The position numbers and the translations under genes are program-made. Positions 26,726 to 35,432 of a DNA stretch of 64,000 nucleotides are shown one piece after another; within the stretch, counting starts at the first letter, position 1; each line of letters opens with the position of its first letter. This DNA comes from Flavobacteriia bacterium 40-80 (GTDB lineage: Bacteria; Bacteroidota; Bacteroidia; Flavobacteriales_D; Crocinitomicaceae): positions 372,001-436,000 of the forward strand of contig MKVF01000006.1 of the NCBI GenBank assembly GCA_001899145.1. The letters are read 5' to 3'. The notes beneath the pieces are model-generated. The model ran no database searches. It had not been told where the DNA came from and saw only the letters and a list, made by a program, of their open reading frames with translations.

Positions 26726-27472
26726 TTACATCAGCATACCACCGCAAACATTGATTGTCTGCCCTGTGATATAAGTTGACAGATCAGAACCTAAGAACAC
26801 TACCAGGTTGGCAACATCCTCCGGTTTTCCACCACGTTTCAACGGAATAGAATTTCTCCACTCTTCCACCACTTTCGGATCCAGAACTTCCGTCATTTCC
26901 GTTTCGATAAATCCGGGAGCAATGGCATTGGAACGGATATTGCGTGATCCTAATTCCTGTGCGACTGATTTTGTAAAGCCAATCAAGCCTGCTTTAGATG
27001 CCGCATAGTTTGCCTGTCCTGCGTTCCCACTGACACCAACAACAGACGACATATTAATGATAGAACCTTTTTTAGCTTTCAGCATCGGGCGCTGAACAGC
27101 TTTTGTAAGATTAAAAGCCGATTTTAAATTGGTATTTATCACTTCGTCCCATTGCTGTTCCGTCATACGCATCAAAAGCGTATCTCTGGTAATTCCTGCA
27201 TTGTTAACCAGCACATCAATCGTTCCGAACATTTCCACCACATCATCTACCAGCTTCTGAGCCGCTTCAAAATCCGCAGCATCTGACCGGAATCCTTTGG
27301 CAACACCACCTTCAGATGTCAACTCAGCTTCCAAAGCCTTCGCTTTTTCCTCTGAGCTCATATAAGTAAAAGCCACTTTTGCTCCTTGTTTCACACATTC
27401 CTGCGCAATTGCTTTTCCTATTCCTCTGGAAGCTCCGGTGATTAACACCACTTTATCTTGTAATAATCCCAT
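26726..27472 (-). CDS. fabG: 3-oxoacyl-[acyl-carrier-protein] reductase
   Basis: NADPH-dependent reduction of 3-oxoacyl-ACP in fatty-acid elongation. It is a 248-aa short-chain dehydrogenase with the cofactor motif TGASRGIGKA (residues 12-21), NNAG (VNNAGITRDTLLMRM), the catalytic Ser in IINMSSVVG and the YxxxK pair in NYAASKAGL. The C-terminal GFIETEMTEVL and the tail TGQTINVCGGMLM are typical of FabG rather than of other reductases. The porin gene lies 40 bp upstream on the same strand. Confidence 0.95.
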   Translation of the reverse strand: MGLLQDKVVLITGASRGIGKAIAQECVKQGAKVAFTYMSSEEKAKALEAELTSEGGVAKGFRSDAADFEAAQKLVDDVVEMFGTIDVLVNNAGITRDTLLMRMTEQQWDEVINTNLKSAFNLTKAVQRPMLKAKKGSIINMSSVVGVSGNAGQANYAASKAGLIGFTKSVAQELGSRNIRSNAIAPGFIETEMTEVLDPKVVEEWRNSIPLKRGGKPEDVANLVVFLGSDLSTYITGQTINVCGGMLM

Positions 27473-27512
27473 AAATAACAGTCTATTTTATTGTTTTCAA
27501 ATATATACAAAA

Positions 27513-29273
27513 TCAATTAAAGAAATCCCAGGTAATCCCTACACGAATAACACCGGGAGCAACCGGATATCCTTCTACCGTAAAATTTTCTCTGCTGTTC
27601 CAGAATGTATCGAGGTTCTCATATCTCAAAAATACTCTGAAATTATCAATCTGGAAACCTGTATAAATATCCACACGTACTACCGGCTGATAGCTCAGGG
27701 TTCCCTCAGCGAACTGATATAGATCTACCAAATGATTATAAGAGATCAGATCGTATGCTGTCTGGTATCTGGCTGTAGCCCCAAAAATAAAGTCAAATTT
27801 CTTTGTAGAGAACAGCAGCTTGTTCCAGTAAACGTTCAGGCGCGCATCCAGCAAGGGAACAAAACGAATATTCCCCGAAGTCACATTTAATGCCAGGTAC
27901 GGATCAAAATGGAAATGTCCCGCTTTTACTTTTGTCTTGATATTGATATTTAACAATGAAACATTGCTCAGCGTATCATTTCTCAGCTGGTTATCCACCA
28001 ACCAATACTGATTTGAAAGATTCGCCCAGGAAACATTCGCCTGAAACGGGAAACTTTCTTTCCAATTAAAATAGCCTCCTATTTTCAATGTCTGCTGTAA
28101 CTGTAGATCTGTCAGGTACCATTTTACGGAATTTCCGGAATAATTTCGCATAAATACGGACGGATACCTGTTTTCAAAAAGCAAATGAGCACCTATATCA
28201 AATTTCCTGTCTTTCCAGTTCAATGTCGAATTACTTAACACTTCACCGGCAGCGCCAATAAAAGTAAACTCAAACTGTGATTTTAAATCAAATTTTGACC
28301 AGCTGAATTTCAGATCCGCATCCAGTCCGATCTCCGTCGTATCCATAAAAATCCCCTGATTTTTATAGTTCCAGAATTGGTGAAAAGCTTTCGCAGCAAT
28401 ACTCAGCCGGGAGGACTGAATATAATACCCTCCTTCATTCCTGACACGGTACCACTGGTAATGGTCATAAGTACTATCCTGATCTTTATATACAGAATCA
28501 TAATTAAGAATTGTTTCTCCTGTTTCTGTATATTTTCTGCTTTGTAATTTCAGCTCATTTTGATAAATAATCCCATGCTTCACTAAGGAGTCTTTTGTAA
28601 AAGACAGCAAGTGTTGCGTTCCGGCATCTACAGTAGTAAGCTTTGAAGATGCAGTTTGGTTTATTACCGGGATCAGCTGAACAGGGTAATCATTCAAAAG
28701 CGAATTATTCTCAACTCCCTGGCTGCTTCTTCTTTGTCCGAAATAATAATTCAGATAATAAAGTCCTTTATAACGTTCTCCGTTATAATTCATCAATAAC
28801 TGGATCACATTATTTTTGTAGCCTGAATTTCGTAAGAACCCTGCCTGTTCGCTTAAGTGATGACCATTATAAACAAGATGAATATTAAATTTTTTAGCGA
28901 TCGTATGCTGGTAATCAACATGGACATTTTGCAGGCCCCTGGAAGCAAATGAGTAATAAAACCCCAAATGAGGCAGCCCCACATAATAATTCTTCAGTTG
29001 GTTGAAGGAAGGTGTATGCTGGCGGAACAGGTTCAGTCCGCTTATATAATCTGTCTGAAAAAGACCGCCGGGTGAGATCAAATTTCCACCGGGCTGCAGC
29101 GTAGCATAGCCTGACTGGCTTATACTTATTGAATCCAGATCTTTTGTCAGAACTCTGTTGTCATATCCCAGCGTGTCTGAAGTCGTTGTCACAATAGCAT
29201 ATTGCGCATTTATACTTCGCAGGGAAAGCATAAAGCACAAACAAAAAAGCAACTTTGCCGCTACTGATTTCAT
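27513..29273 (-). CDS. Putative porin (Porin_10-like outer-membrane protein)
   Basis: A 586-aa outer-membrane protein with a signal peptide (to about residue 23, SINAQ). Many amphipathic beta strands with aromatic girdles follow, and the final strand ends in Phe-Phe-Asn. Segments such as LGFYYSFASRGLQNVHVDYQ, NYYFGQRRSSQGVENNSLLN and TGFQIDNFRVFLRYENLDTFW match the putative-porin family frequent in Flavobacteriales. No plug or TonB box is present, so passive diffusion is likely. Substrate unknown. Confidence 0.8.
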   Translation of the reverse strand: MKSVAAKLLFCLCFMLSLRSINAQYAIVTTTSDTLGYDNRVLTKDLDSISISQSGYATLQPGGNLISPGGLFQTDYISGLNLFRQHTPSFNQLKNYYVGLPHLGFYYSFASRGLQNVHVDYQHTIAKKFNIHLVYNGHHLSEQAGFLRNSGYKNNVIQLLMNYNGERYKGLYYLNYYFGQRRSSQGVENNSLLNDYPVQLIPVINQTASSKLTTVDAGTQHLLSFTKDSLVKHGIIYQNELKLQSRKYTETGETILNYDSVYKDQDSTYDHYQWYRVRNEGGYYIQSSRLSIAAKAFHQFWNYKNQGIFMDTTEIGLDADLKFSWSKFDLKSQFEFTFIGAAGEVLSNSTLNWKDRKFDIGAHLLFENRYPSVFMRNYSGNSVKWYLTDLQLQQTLKIGGYFNWKESFPFQANVSWANLSNQYWLVDNQLRNDTLSNVSLLNINIKTKVKAGHFHFDPYLALNVTSGNIRFVPLLDARLNVYWNKLLFSTKKFDFIFGATARYQTAYDLISYNHLVDLYQFAEGTLSYQPVVRVDIYTGFQIDNFRVFLRYENLDTFWNSRENFTVEGYPVAPGVIRVGITWDFFN

Positions 29274-29285
29274 GAGGGATAAAGA

Positions 29286-29312
29286 TATAAAAAAAGGGGA
29301 GCAAAACTCCCC
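29286..29312 (-). terminator. Rho-independent terminator of rpsT
   Basis: Read on the minus strand, GGGGAG-TTTTG-CTCCCC is followed by a run of Ts. It lies about 20 bp past the rpsT stop and before the porin start codon at 29273. Confidence 0.85.
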
Positions 29313-29333
29313 TCCTTCTAAGAATATCTGATA

Positions 29334-29585
29334 TTACAACTTGTTCACTTTCAAAGTAAGCCCTGATTTTAAGTTAGCTGCTTTATTTTTGTGGATAATA
29401 TTGTTCTTAGCAATTTTATCCAACATACCAACAACTTTAGGCAACAATTCCTGAGCTTCGTTTTTGTCAGTTAAGGAACGTAATTTTTTAACTGCGTTAC
29501 GAGTAGTCTTATACTGGTATTTGTTACGCAATCTTCTAACTGCGTTAGTTCTGATTCTCTTTTGTGCTGACTTGTGATTCGCCAT
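29334..29585 (-). CDS. rpsT: 30S ribosomal protein S20
   Basis: An 83-aa basic protein that binds 16S rRNA early in small-subunit assembly. It has the S20 hallmarks: N-terminal [21 protein letters not shown] and a C-terminal helix [15 protein letters not shown]. It lies about 40 bp downstream of two tRNA-Glu genes on the same strand, with no terminator between, so it is probably co-transcribed with them from the promoter at 29820-29849. It ends at its own hairpin terminator. Confidence 0.97.
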   Translation of the reverse strand: MANHKSAQKRIRTNAVRRLRNKYQYKTTRNAVKKLRSLTDKNEAQELLPKVVGMLDKIAKNNIIHKNKAANLKSGLTLKVNKL

Positions 29586-29623
29586 TTTATAAATATTAAA
29601 AAATTTTACTTCAAAAAATTAAG

Positions 29624-29695
29624 CAGCCCATAGGAGAATCGAACTCCTGTTTCAAGAATGAAAATCTTGCGTCCTAACCACTAGACGAATGGGCC
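29624..29695 (-). tRNA. tRNA-Glu (anticodon UUC), copy 2
   Basis: A 72-nt cloverleaf. The acceptor stem begins GGCCCAT, the anticodon arm is CAAGA-TTTTCAT-TCTTG with anticodon TTC, and the T arm is AGGAG-TTCGATT-CTCCT. The discriminator is G and no CCA is encoded. It is identical to the copy 10 bp upstream. Confidence 0.95.
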
Positions 29696-29705
29696 ATAAA
29701 TCTGG

Positions 29706-29777
29706 CAGCCCATAGGAGAATCGAACTCCTGTTTCAAGAATGAAAATCTTGCGTCCTAACCACTAGACGAATGGGCC
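29706..29777 (-). tRNA. tRNA-Glu (anticodon UUC), copy 1
   Basis: A 72-nt cloverleaf, identical in sequence to the copy at 29624-29695, with anticodon TTC in a seven-base loop. It is the first gene after the promoter at 29820-29849. CCA is not encoded. Confidence 0.95.
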
Positions 29778-29819
29778 TTATTATTTCAATAAACAAACAC
29801 GTTATTTTGTTTGCGAGTG

Positions 29820-29849
29820 CAAATATAGAAGGTTTTTCCTTAATCACAA
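29820..29849 (-). promoter_or_regulatory. Bacteroidota-type promoter of the tRNA-Glu/rpsT unit
   Basis: On the minus strand TTG (29849-29847) is followed after exactly 19 bp by TATATTTG (29827-29820). This matches the TTG-N19-TAnnTTTG consensus of the Bacteroidota primary sigma factor. It ends about 42 bp before the first tRNA. Confidence 0.8.
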
Positions 29850-29877
29850 GCAAAAAACCGAACTTTTTCAAAAAAAA

Positions 29878-30558
29878 TCAATCTTCATCTTTTTCGAATC
29901 TGAAACCTAGACGTTTTCCTGTCTGGAGGCTGATACTATTCGCAATAGCGATCGCCTGCTGGACATTAATCTGGGCAACCATCTCGTAAGGAGGAGTCAG
30001 CAGGTCAAAATTTATCGCATAAGCAAAAGCGCTTTGAATGATAAAACACATCATATCATCGTTCACGACATTTTCGGTAATTGACGAAAAGTTACCTGTT
30101 ATTTCTGATTTCCCTTCTACAAAAAAATGTCCTTCTTTATTGACAAAGATACGTGCGATCAGATATCCGGGATCTCCTAACCGGGACTTCAGCATTGACT
30201 CCGCTAAAAAGTTATAGATATAGATGATTCCGAAATACCCTCTTGTTGTATCTTCCTTCAAATAATCCAGCTGCCAGTAAGGATGCGATTTGGGCAATAA
30301 AAATACGTTGGTGTGCATGTGAAAAATAAGACAATCACTCCCGACAAATGCCTGAATCTCCGCTATGCTTTTATCGATTATTTCCATGCGGATACGGCTG
30401 TCTGTCAGCTTGGATCTGAAATAATCCACTTCTCTTCCCAGCACTTCGCGCAGATGGCCGAACACATCCTGCACATCCTTAATAATGTCTTGTTTAAGAG
30501 CTGCCTTATTCTGCAACAAGTTCAGCAGCTCTTCTCTATTTTCTTCTAATTCCTGCAT
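29878..30558 (-). CDS. Conserved hypothetical protein, 226 aa
   Basis: Function not recognised. A helical N-terminal third (EENREELLNLLQNKAALKQDI) precedes an alpha/beta domain with alternating strands (SDCLIFHMHTNVFLL, GYFGIIYIYNFLAES, LIARIFVNKEGHFFVEG). The C-terminus includes YEMVAQINVQQAIAIANSISLQTGK. There is no signal peptide or membrane helix, so it is cytoplasmic. It follows proS by 5 bp on the same strand and is probably co-transcribed with it. The pattern looks like a lineage-conserved protein of Flavobacteriales. Confidence 0.75.
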   Translation of the reverse strand: MQELEENREELLNLLQNKAALKQDIIKDVQDVFGHLREVLGREVDYFRSKLTDSRIRMEIIDKSIAEIQAFVGSDCLIFHMHTNVFLLPKSHPYWQLDYLKEDTTRGYFGIIYIYNFLAESMLKSRLGDPGYLIARIFVNKEGHFFVEGKSEITGNFSSITENVVNDDMMCFIIQSAFAYAINFDLLTPPYEMVAQINVQQAIAIANSISLQTGKRLGFRFEKDED

Positions 30559-30563
30559 CTTAG

Positions 30564-32039
30564 TTAATAGGCTTTAGCAAATACCACTCTGTATTTACTT
30601 GGCTTGCCGGTTACCATACATACTCCGTCTTCTTCCCGGGCATCCAGCGGAATACAACGGATAGTTGCCTGTGTTTCCGCTTTCACAAGCGCTTCTGTTT
30701 CTTCTGTTCCGTCCCAGTGCGCCAGGAAAAAACCTCCGTCTTTCTCCAGCTTCTCTTTAAATTCAGCGTACGTATTCACTTTCTGAATTCTGGATGTCCT
30801 GTAATCTAACGCTCTTTTATACAGATTCGTCTGCATCTCCTCCAAAATATTTTGGATCGTTTCTGCCAGATTATCAAAAGATACCACTTGTTTTTCTTTC
30901 GTATCTCTCCTTACAATTTCCACCTGATTATTTTCCAGATCTCTCGGTCCCATTGCCAGACGTACCGGAACGCCTTTCAATTCATATTCAGCGAATTTCC
31001 ATCCCGGACGTTTGTTATTATCATCGTCATATTTGAATGAAACGCCTGCTTTCTGCAAATCGCTTTTCAACTGGAAGAATTTATCAGAGATCTTAGTCAG
31101 CTCTTCATCTGTCCTGAAGATAGGAACAGCAACAACCTGGATCGGAGCCAGCGCCGGAGGCAATACAAGTCCTTCATCATCTGAATGAGACATAATCAAT
31201 GCTCCCATCAGACGCGTAGAAACACCCCAGGACGTTGCCCATACGTGATCCAGCTTCCCTTCTTTGTCTGTAAATTTTACATCGAAGGCTTTCGCGAAGT
31301 TCTGGCCTAAAAAGTGAGAAGTTCCCGCCTGTAAAGCTTTCCCGTCCTGCATCATCGCTTCAATACAATATGTATCATCCGCACCGGCAAAACGTTCACT
31401 TGGTGTTTTCTTTCCTCTGATTACCGGCAAAGCCATGTATTTTTCCGCAAACTCCGTGTAAACATCCAGCATTTTCTCTGCCTCTTCCACAGCTTCCTGC
31501 TTTGTTGCATGTGCCGTATGTCCTTCCTGCCACAGGAATTCCGCTGTTCTGAGAAACAACCTCGTTCTCATTTCCCAGCGAACCACATTCGCCCATTGGT
31601 TGATCAGGATCGGTAAATCGCGGTACGACTGGATCCAGCCCTTATAAGTATTCCAGATAATCGCTTCGGAAGTCGGACGGACAATCAGCTCTTCTTCCAG
31701 CTTTGCTTCCGGATCGACAATTAATTTCGTTTTGTCATTCGGATCCGACTTAAGCCGGTAATGGGTTACCACAGCACATTCTTTTGCAAATCCTTCTGCA
31801 TTTTTTTCTTCCGCTTCAAACAAGCTTTTCGGGATAAAAATGGGGAAATAAGCATTCTGATGACCTGTTTCTTTAAACATTCTGTCCAGATTGCTCTGGA
31901 TTTTTTCCCAGATCGCATAACCGTACGGCTTGATCACCATACAGCCTCTCACGCCTGAGTTTTCTGCCAGATCCGCCTTCTGTACAAGTTCGTTATACCA
32001 TTTGGAATAATCTTCTTCCCTGCTTGTTAATTGTCCCAT
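30564..32039 (-). CDS. proS: Prolyl-tRNA synthetase (archaeal/eukaryal type)
   Basis: Charges tRNA-Pro with proline. The 491-aa length and the absence of the ~180-residue editing insert of the E. coli type identify the short ProS class. Class II motifs are visible: motif 2 near [26 protein letters not shown] and motif 3 in [26 protein letters not shown]. The anticodon-binding domain (about 290-400) and the C-terminal domain ending in Tyr ([10 protein letters not shown]) complete it. It heads a two-gene unit with the hypothetical protein downstream. Confidence 0.95.
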   Translation of the reverse strand: MGQLTSREEDYSKWYNELVQKADLAENSGVRGCMVIKPYGYAIWEKIQSNLDRMFKETGHQNAYFPIFIPKSLFEAEEKNAEGFAKECAVVTHYRLKSDPNDKTKLIVDPEAKLEEELIVRPTSEAIIWNTYKGWIQSYRDLPILINQWANVVRWEMRTRLFLRTAEFLWQEGHTAHATKQEAVEEAEKMLDVYTEFAEKYMALPVIRGKKTPSERFAGADDTYCIEAMMQDGKALQAGTSHFLGQNFAKAFDVKFTDKEGKLDHVWATSWGVSTRLMGALIMSHSDDEGLVLPPALAPIQVVAVPIFRTDEELTKISDKFFQLKSDLQKAGVSFKYDDDNNKRPGWKFAEYELKGVPVRLAMGPRDLENNQVEIVRRDTKEKQVVSFDNLAETIQNILEEMQTNLYKRALDYRTSRIQKVNTYAEFKEKLEKDGGFFLAHWDGTEETEALVKAETQATIRCIPLDAREEDGVCMVTGKPSKYRVVFAKAY

Positions 32040-32121
32040 CTTATCTGATTAATGTTTCGTTAATTCGGCCTCAAATTTAGAAATTTAGATTATCTTTAAA
32101 TAGCTATTTAAAACATTCATT

Positions 32122-33396
32122 ATGAAATTCACAAAAATTTCAGTTTTTGCAATTGCTGTTTCCGCGCTCATTTCCGGATGTGGTTCGGTGTATAACAGCA
32201 ATTTAGCAGGCGGAGATGATCTTTACCAGGTTAAAGAAACATCTATTCCGTTAGGTGGCTCCATTGACGATGAGCTTTCTTACTCTTCCTATAAATATCA
32301 AAAGGAGCAGCAAAATTATTCCGGAAGGGAAACCAAGCAAAATACTTTCTATTCGAATAATTACAATAGTTATTATTACTCTCCTTTTTATAACAATACC
32401 TACTTTGATTATGGATACGGATTCCGGCATCCAATGTCTTCTTTCGGGTATAATTATCATTACGGCTACAACCCTTACTATGGATATCCGGGTTATCTGA
32501 CCTATGGTTATGACCCTTATTATGGCTGGGGAACCTATCCTTCTTATCATTACGGTTACGGATATGGTTATTCTCCCTATTACGGAATGGGCTTCGGCTA
32601 CTCCTCCTATTATGGGATGGGATTCAGCTACTCTCCGTATTTTGGTTATGGATATGGCTACAATCCTTATTACGGTTACGGCGGGTATTACCCCAATAAC
32701 TATTGGGGAGGAAATAATAACTGGGGCAACTCCGGAAATTCATGGGGAAATAATAATTCCAATAACTCTTCAGGGATTCACTATTCAGGACCAAGAGCGA
32801 ATAACTCCGGCGGCGGTGTGGTCACAAGAAAAAATATTCCCAATACGGTAGGTATGACTACTGCTCCTTCAACACCAAAAACGACAGTATCTTCTGTCCG
32901 CCCGAACACAAAAATTACGGAAGGAGTTACAGGAAAACCTGTTGTTAACGGTACTGTTTCAAACGGACTGAACAGAAACACTGTTCCTGCGACTAAAGTA
33001 CAGGGAACAAGAATCTCTACCGGCTCAACGATCAATAGCACTATTACACCGGCAAGATCTAATCCTCAGTTCAATACAATTAAAGGAACGGCTCCTAACA
33101 GAACCATCAGCCCAAACACTAGTACTCCGACAAGAACAAGTGTTCCTCAGCGTCAGACACCGAATGTTCAAACGCCTGTGAACAACGGGAATTACAATAG
33201 TACGCCGACAAGAAGCAACGGAAATCTCAATTCGACCCCTTCTACACGGCCTTCCGGTGGATTTAATACCACTACTTCTCCACGTCCTTCAGGAGGATTT
33301 AATTCCGGCGGTTCGTCAGGATCCGGAAGTTCCGGAGGCGGGACTCGTGGCGGAGGCGGAAGCACTTCAGGAGGAGGTAATTCAAGAGGCAGATAA
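32122..33396 (+). CDS. Tyr/Gly-rich low-complexity lipoprotein
   Basis: A 424-aa surface-type lipoprotein with the lipobox LISGC (Cys20). Residues about 70-215 are a Tyr/Gly/Pro-rich array built from short units such as YGYGYSPYYGMGFGY. A Trp/Asn/Gly-rich bridge follows (about 190-220), then a Thr/Pro/Asn-rich region with PSGGFN repeats. The last 35 residues are nearly all Gly and Ser. Such composition suggests an extended, adhesive or structural surface protein, but no domain is recognised. The FadL-like gene follows 15 bp downstream and may share its transcript. Confidence 0.8.
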   Translation: MKFTKISVFAIAVSALISGCGSVYNSNLAGGDDLYQVKETSIPLGGSIDDELSYSSYKYQKEQQNYSGRETKQNTFYSNNYNSYYYSPFYNNTYFDYGYGFRHPMSSFGYNYHYGYNPYYGYPGYLTYGYDPYYGWGTYPSYHYGYGYGYSPYYGMGFGYSSYYGMGFSYSPYFGYGYGYNPYYGYGGYYPNNYWGGNNNWGNSGNSWGNNNSNNSSGIHYSGPRANNSGGGVVTRKNIPNTVGMTTAPSTPKTTVSSVRPNTKITEGVTGKPVVNGTVSNGLNRNTVPATKVQGTRISTGSTINSTITPARSNPQFNTIKGTAPNRTISPNTSTPTRTSVPQRQTPNVQTPVNNGNYNSTPTRSNGNLNSTPSTRPSGGFNTTTSPRPSGGFNSGGSSGSGSSGGGTRGGGGSTSGGGNSRGR

Positions 33397-33411
33397 TCCT
33401 AATCAAAATTT

Positions 33412-34881
33412 ATGTTCCGAAAACTCTTTTTTTTATCCTCTTTTTTATATTTTTCAACCTATAATCTGACAGCTCAAAATGTAATTGATGCTGTCAGGTT
33501 TTCTAATATTCAGACACAGGGATCTGCCCGGTTTGAATCAATGGCAGGAGCATTCGGGGCCCTTGGAGCAGATATTTCCTCCAATCAGATTAACCCGGCG
33601 GGATACGGGCGTTTTTCCTCTTCTACTGTAGGAATCTCCTTTCATGTCAATTCCGTAAATGCCAAAGGAAGCTTCCAGGAAAATAACCTTGAAACAAAGA
33701 AAGCAAACTTCAAGATGCCGAGTATAGGAATCGTGATCAGTAAAGATATTTCTAAAAACAATAACGGTTTCTTGTACAATCAGTTTGGATTCAGCTATAA
33801 CCGGATTGAGAATTTTACAGGTGTTAAACGTTATCAGGGAAGGATACATAAATCGCTTTTAGATGAATTTGCTTCCTACGGACAAGGACTGGATCCGAAT
33901 AATCTTCCACCATTCACAACAATGCTGGCATGGAACACGTATGCAATTGATCCTGATGGTTCCGGTAACGGCTATGTTGCCAATCTGGCACCAACTGATA
34001 CCATGTTCCAAAAACGCACAATCACAACGAAAGGTGGGATCGGAGAATACGCATTCAACTATTCGCTTAACTATCTGAATAAACTGTATTTTGGCGGAAA
34101 CCTCGGGATAAAAGCAATCAACTATTCGGACAGCTACGTACATTCAGAAATAAATGATCCTAATTCAGTGGCACTGATTGACTCATTTAATTATGAATAT
34201 ACTTTAAGAACAAAAGGTTCCGGATTTAACCTGAAATTAGGCGCTATTTATTTACCCACAAATTTCCTTCGCTTAGGATTGGCTTTCCATAGCAAAACTT
34301 ATTACAATCTTACGGATGACTGGACAGCAGATATGACAACTTATCGTTCAGACAGTGTATACACCATAGGAGAGAATTATATTCCTGTAGGGAAATACAA
34401 GTATCGGTTGAGAACTCCGGGAAAATGGATCGGTTCAGTTGGTATCATTTTCGGAAAGATGGGAGCAATCAACCTGGATGTGGAATATGTAAACTATCGT
34501 GGAAATCAATTACGCTCTACCCGGGATTTCGCATACGATCCGGAACCAAATGATTATGCTTATCAGAATGCTGAAATAAAAGACATGTTACGGCCTGTTG
34601 TTAATTTAAGGATTGGAGGCGAATTGGTGATTGCAAGCAATTACTTTATCCGCCTTGGCTTTGCACATTATCCGCAACCCTATAAAAAAGAATATTCCGG
34701 TTCCTACCAGGCTTCTTCTGTCTATAGTTGCGGTGTAGGATTTCGCCTGAAACGAGTTAACTTTGACCTGGCATACAAACTTCAAAACAACAACTTTGAC
34801 TACATTGCTTACGAAGGAAGTACCGCTCATTTCAAGAATTCCAGCAGTTATTTTGTAGGCACTTTTGCTTTCAGATTCTAA
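33412..34881 (+). CDS. Outer-membrane protein, FadL/OmpP1-like transporter
   Basis: A 489-aa outer-membrane barrel with signal peptide (to about LTAQN). The mature start (AVRFSNIQTQGSARFESMAG, GALGADISSNQINPAGYGRF) is the N-terminal signature of the FadL/OmpP1/TodX type, where this segment plugs the barrel. The barrel part ends in a strand terminating with Phe (YFVGTFAFRF). These proteins pass hydrophobic molecules across the outer membrane. It follows the Tyr/Gly-rich lipoprotein gene at 15 bp, so both are likely expressed together. Confidence 0.82.
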   Translation: MFRKLFFLSSFLYFSTYNLTAQNVIDAVRFSNIQTQGSARFESMAGAFGALGADISSNQINPAGYGRFSSSTVGISFHVNSVNAKGSFQENNLETKKANFKMPSIGIVISKDISKNNNGFLYNQFGFSYNRIENFTGVKRYQGRIHKSLLDEFASYGQGLDPNNLPPFTTMLAWNTYAIDPDGSGNGYVANLAPTDTMFQKRTITTKGGIGEYAFNYSLNYLNKLYFGGNLGIKAINYSDSYVHSEINDPNSVALIDSFNYEYTLRTKGSGFNLKLGAIYLPTNFLRLGLAFHSKTYYNLTDDWTADMTTYRSDSVYTIGENYIPVGKYKYRLRTPGKWIGSVGIIFGKMGAINLDVEYVNYRGNQLRSTRDFAYDPEPNDYAYQNAEIKDMLRPVVNLRIGGELVIASNYFIRLGFAHYPQPYKKEYSGSYQASSVYSCGVGFRLKRVNFDLAYKLQNNNFDYIAYEGSTAHFKNSSSYFVGTFAFRF

Positions 34882-34901
34882 GAATTATAAGAGAAAATAG
34901 C

Positions 34902-35432
34902 TCATGATATTTCTTCGCTGTCGCCGGGCTGTTGCTCTTTATTATCCCAGGATCTGTTCAGGTGATACAACAATACGAAAATACCACTTACAAAGACATT
35001 CATAATAACAACCGGGATCGGAATGATATCAAAAGGAACATAAAGAAACAATCCAAAGCAGGATAAAAGAGCGTAAATGATATACAACTGAAATCCTGAT
35101 GATTTCTTCTGTAACATCAGAATGACACCTGTCAATCCTAATACCAATGTAATCAGCGCAAATCCATGGCTGAAATAAAACTGATCGTTTTGAATACGTT
35201 GTACAGCATACATTCTCTCGAAAATCCCATACACATCTTCAACACCGGTAGATTCCGTCAGTTTTTTAGCACTATTGATCAGCTCCTCCAACTGTCCTTT
35301 ACTTAACTGACCAATGATAAGTGCCTGAATCTGCCCTAACAGCTCATAACTTATATTTAAAATGGAAAGAACTGCCAGTATAACCAATCCTCTCTTGTTT
35401 TTCCGGGAAACCTCCTTTATTTCATTCATCAA
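34902..35432 (-). CDS. Hypothetical membrane protein, 176 aa
   Basis: Function not recognised. Four hydrophobic segments are visible (about residues 17-37, 85-105, 112-132 and 138-158). A polar loop lies between the first two (KGQLEELINSAKKLTESTG), and both tails are charged and cytoplasmic. The start overlaps the hutH stop by 4 bp, so translation is probably coupled. This does not by itself tie it to histidine use, since hisS lies in the same run. Confidence 0.72.
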   Translation of the reverse strand: MMNEIKEVSRKNKRGLVILAVLSILNISYELLGQIQALIIGQLSKGQLEELINSAKKLTESTGVEDVYGIFERMYAVQRIQNDQFYFSHGFALITLVLGLTGVILMLQKKSSGFQLYIIYALLSCFGLFLYVPFDIIPIPVVIMNVFVSGIFVLLYHLNRSWDNKEQQPGDSEEIS

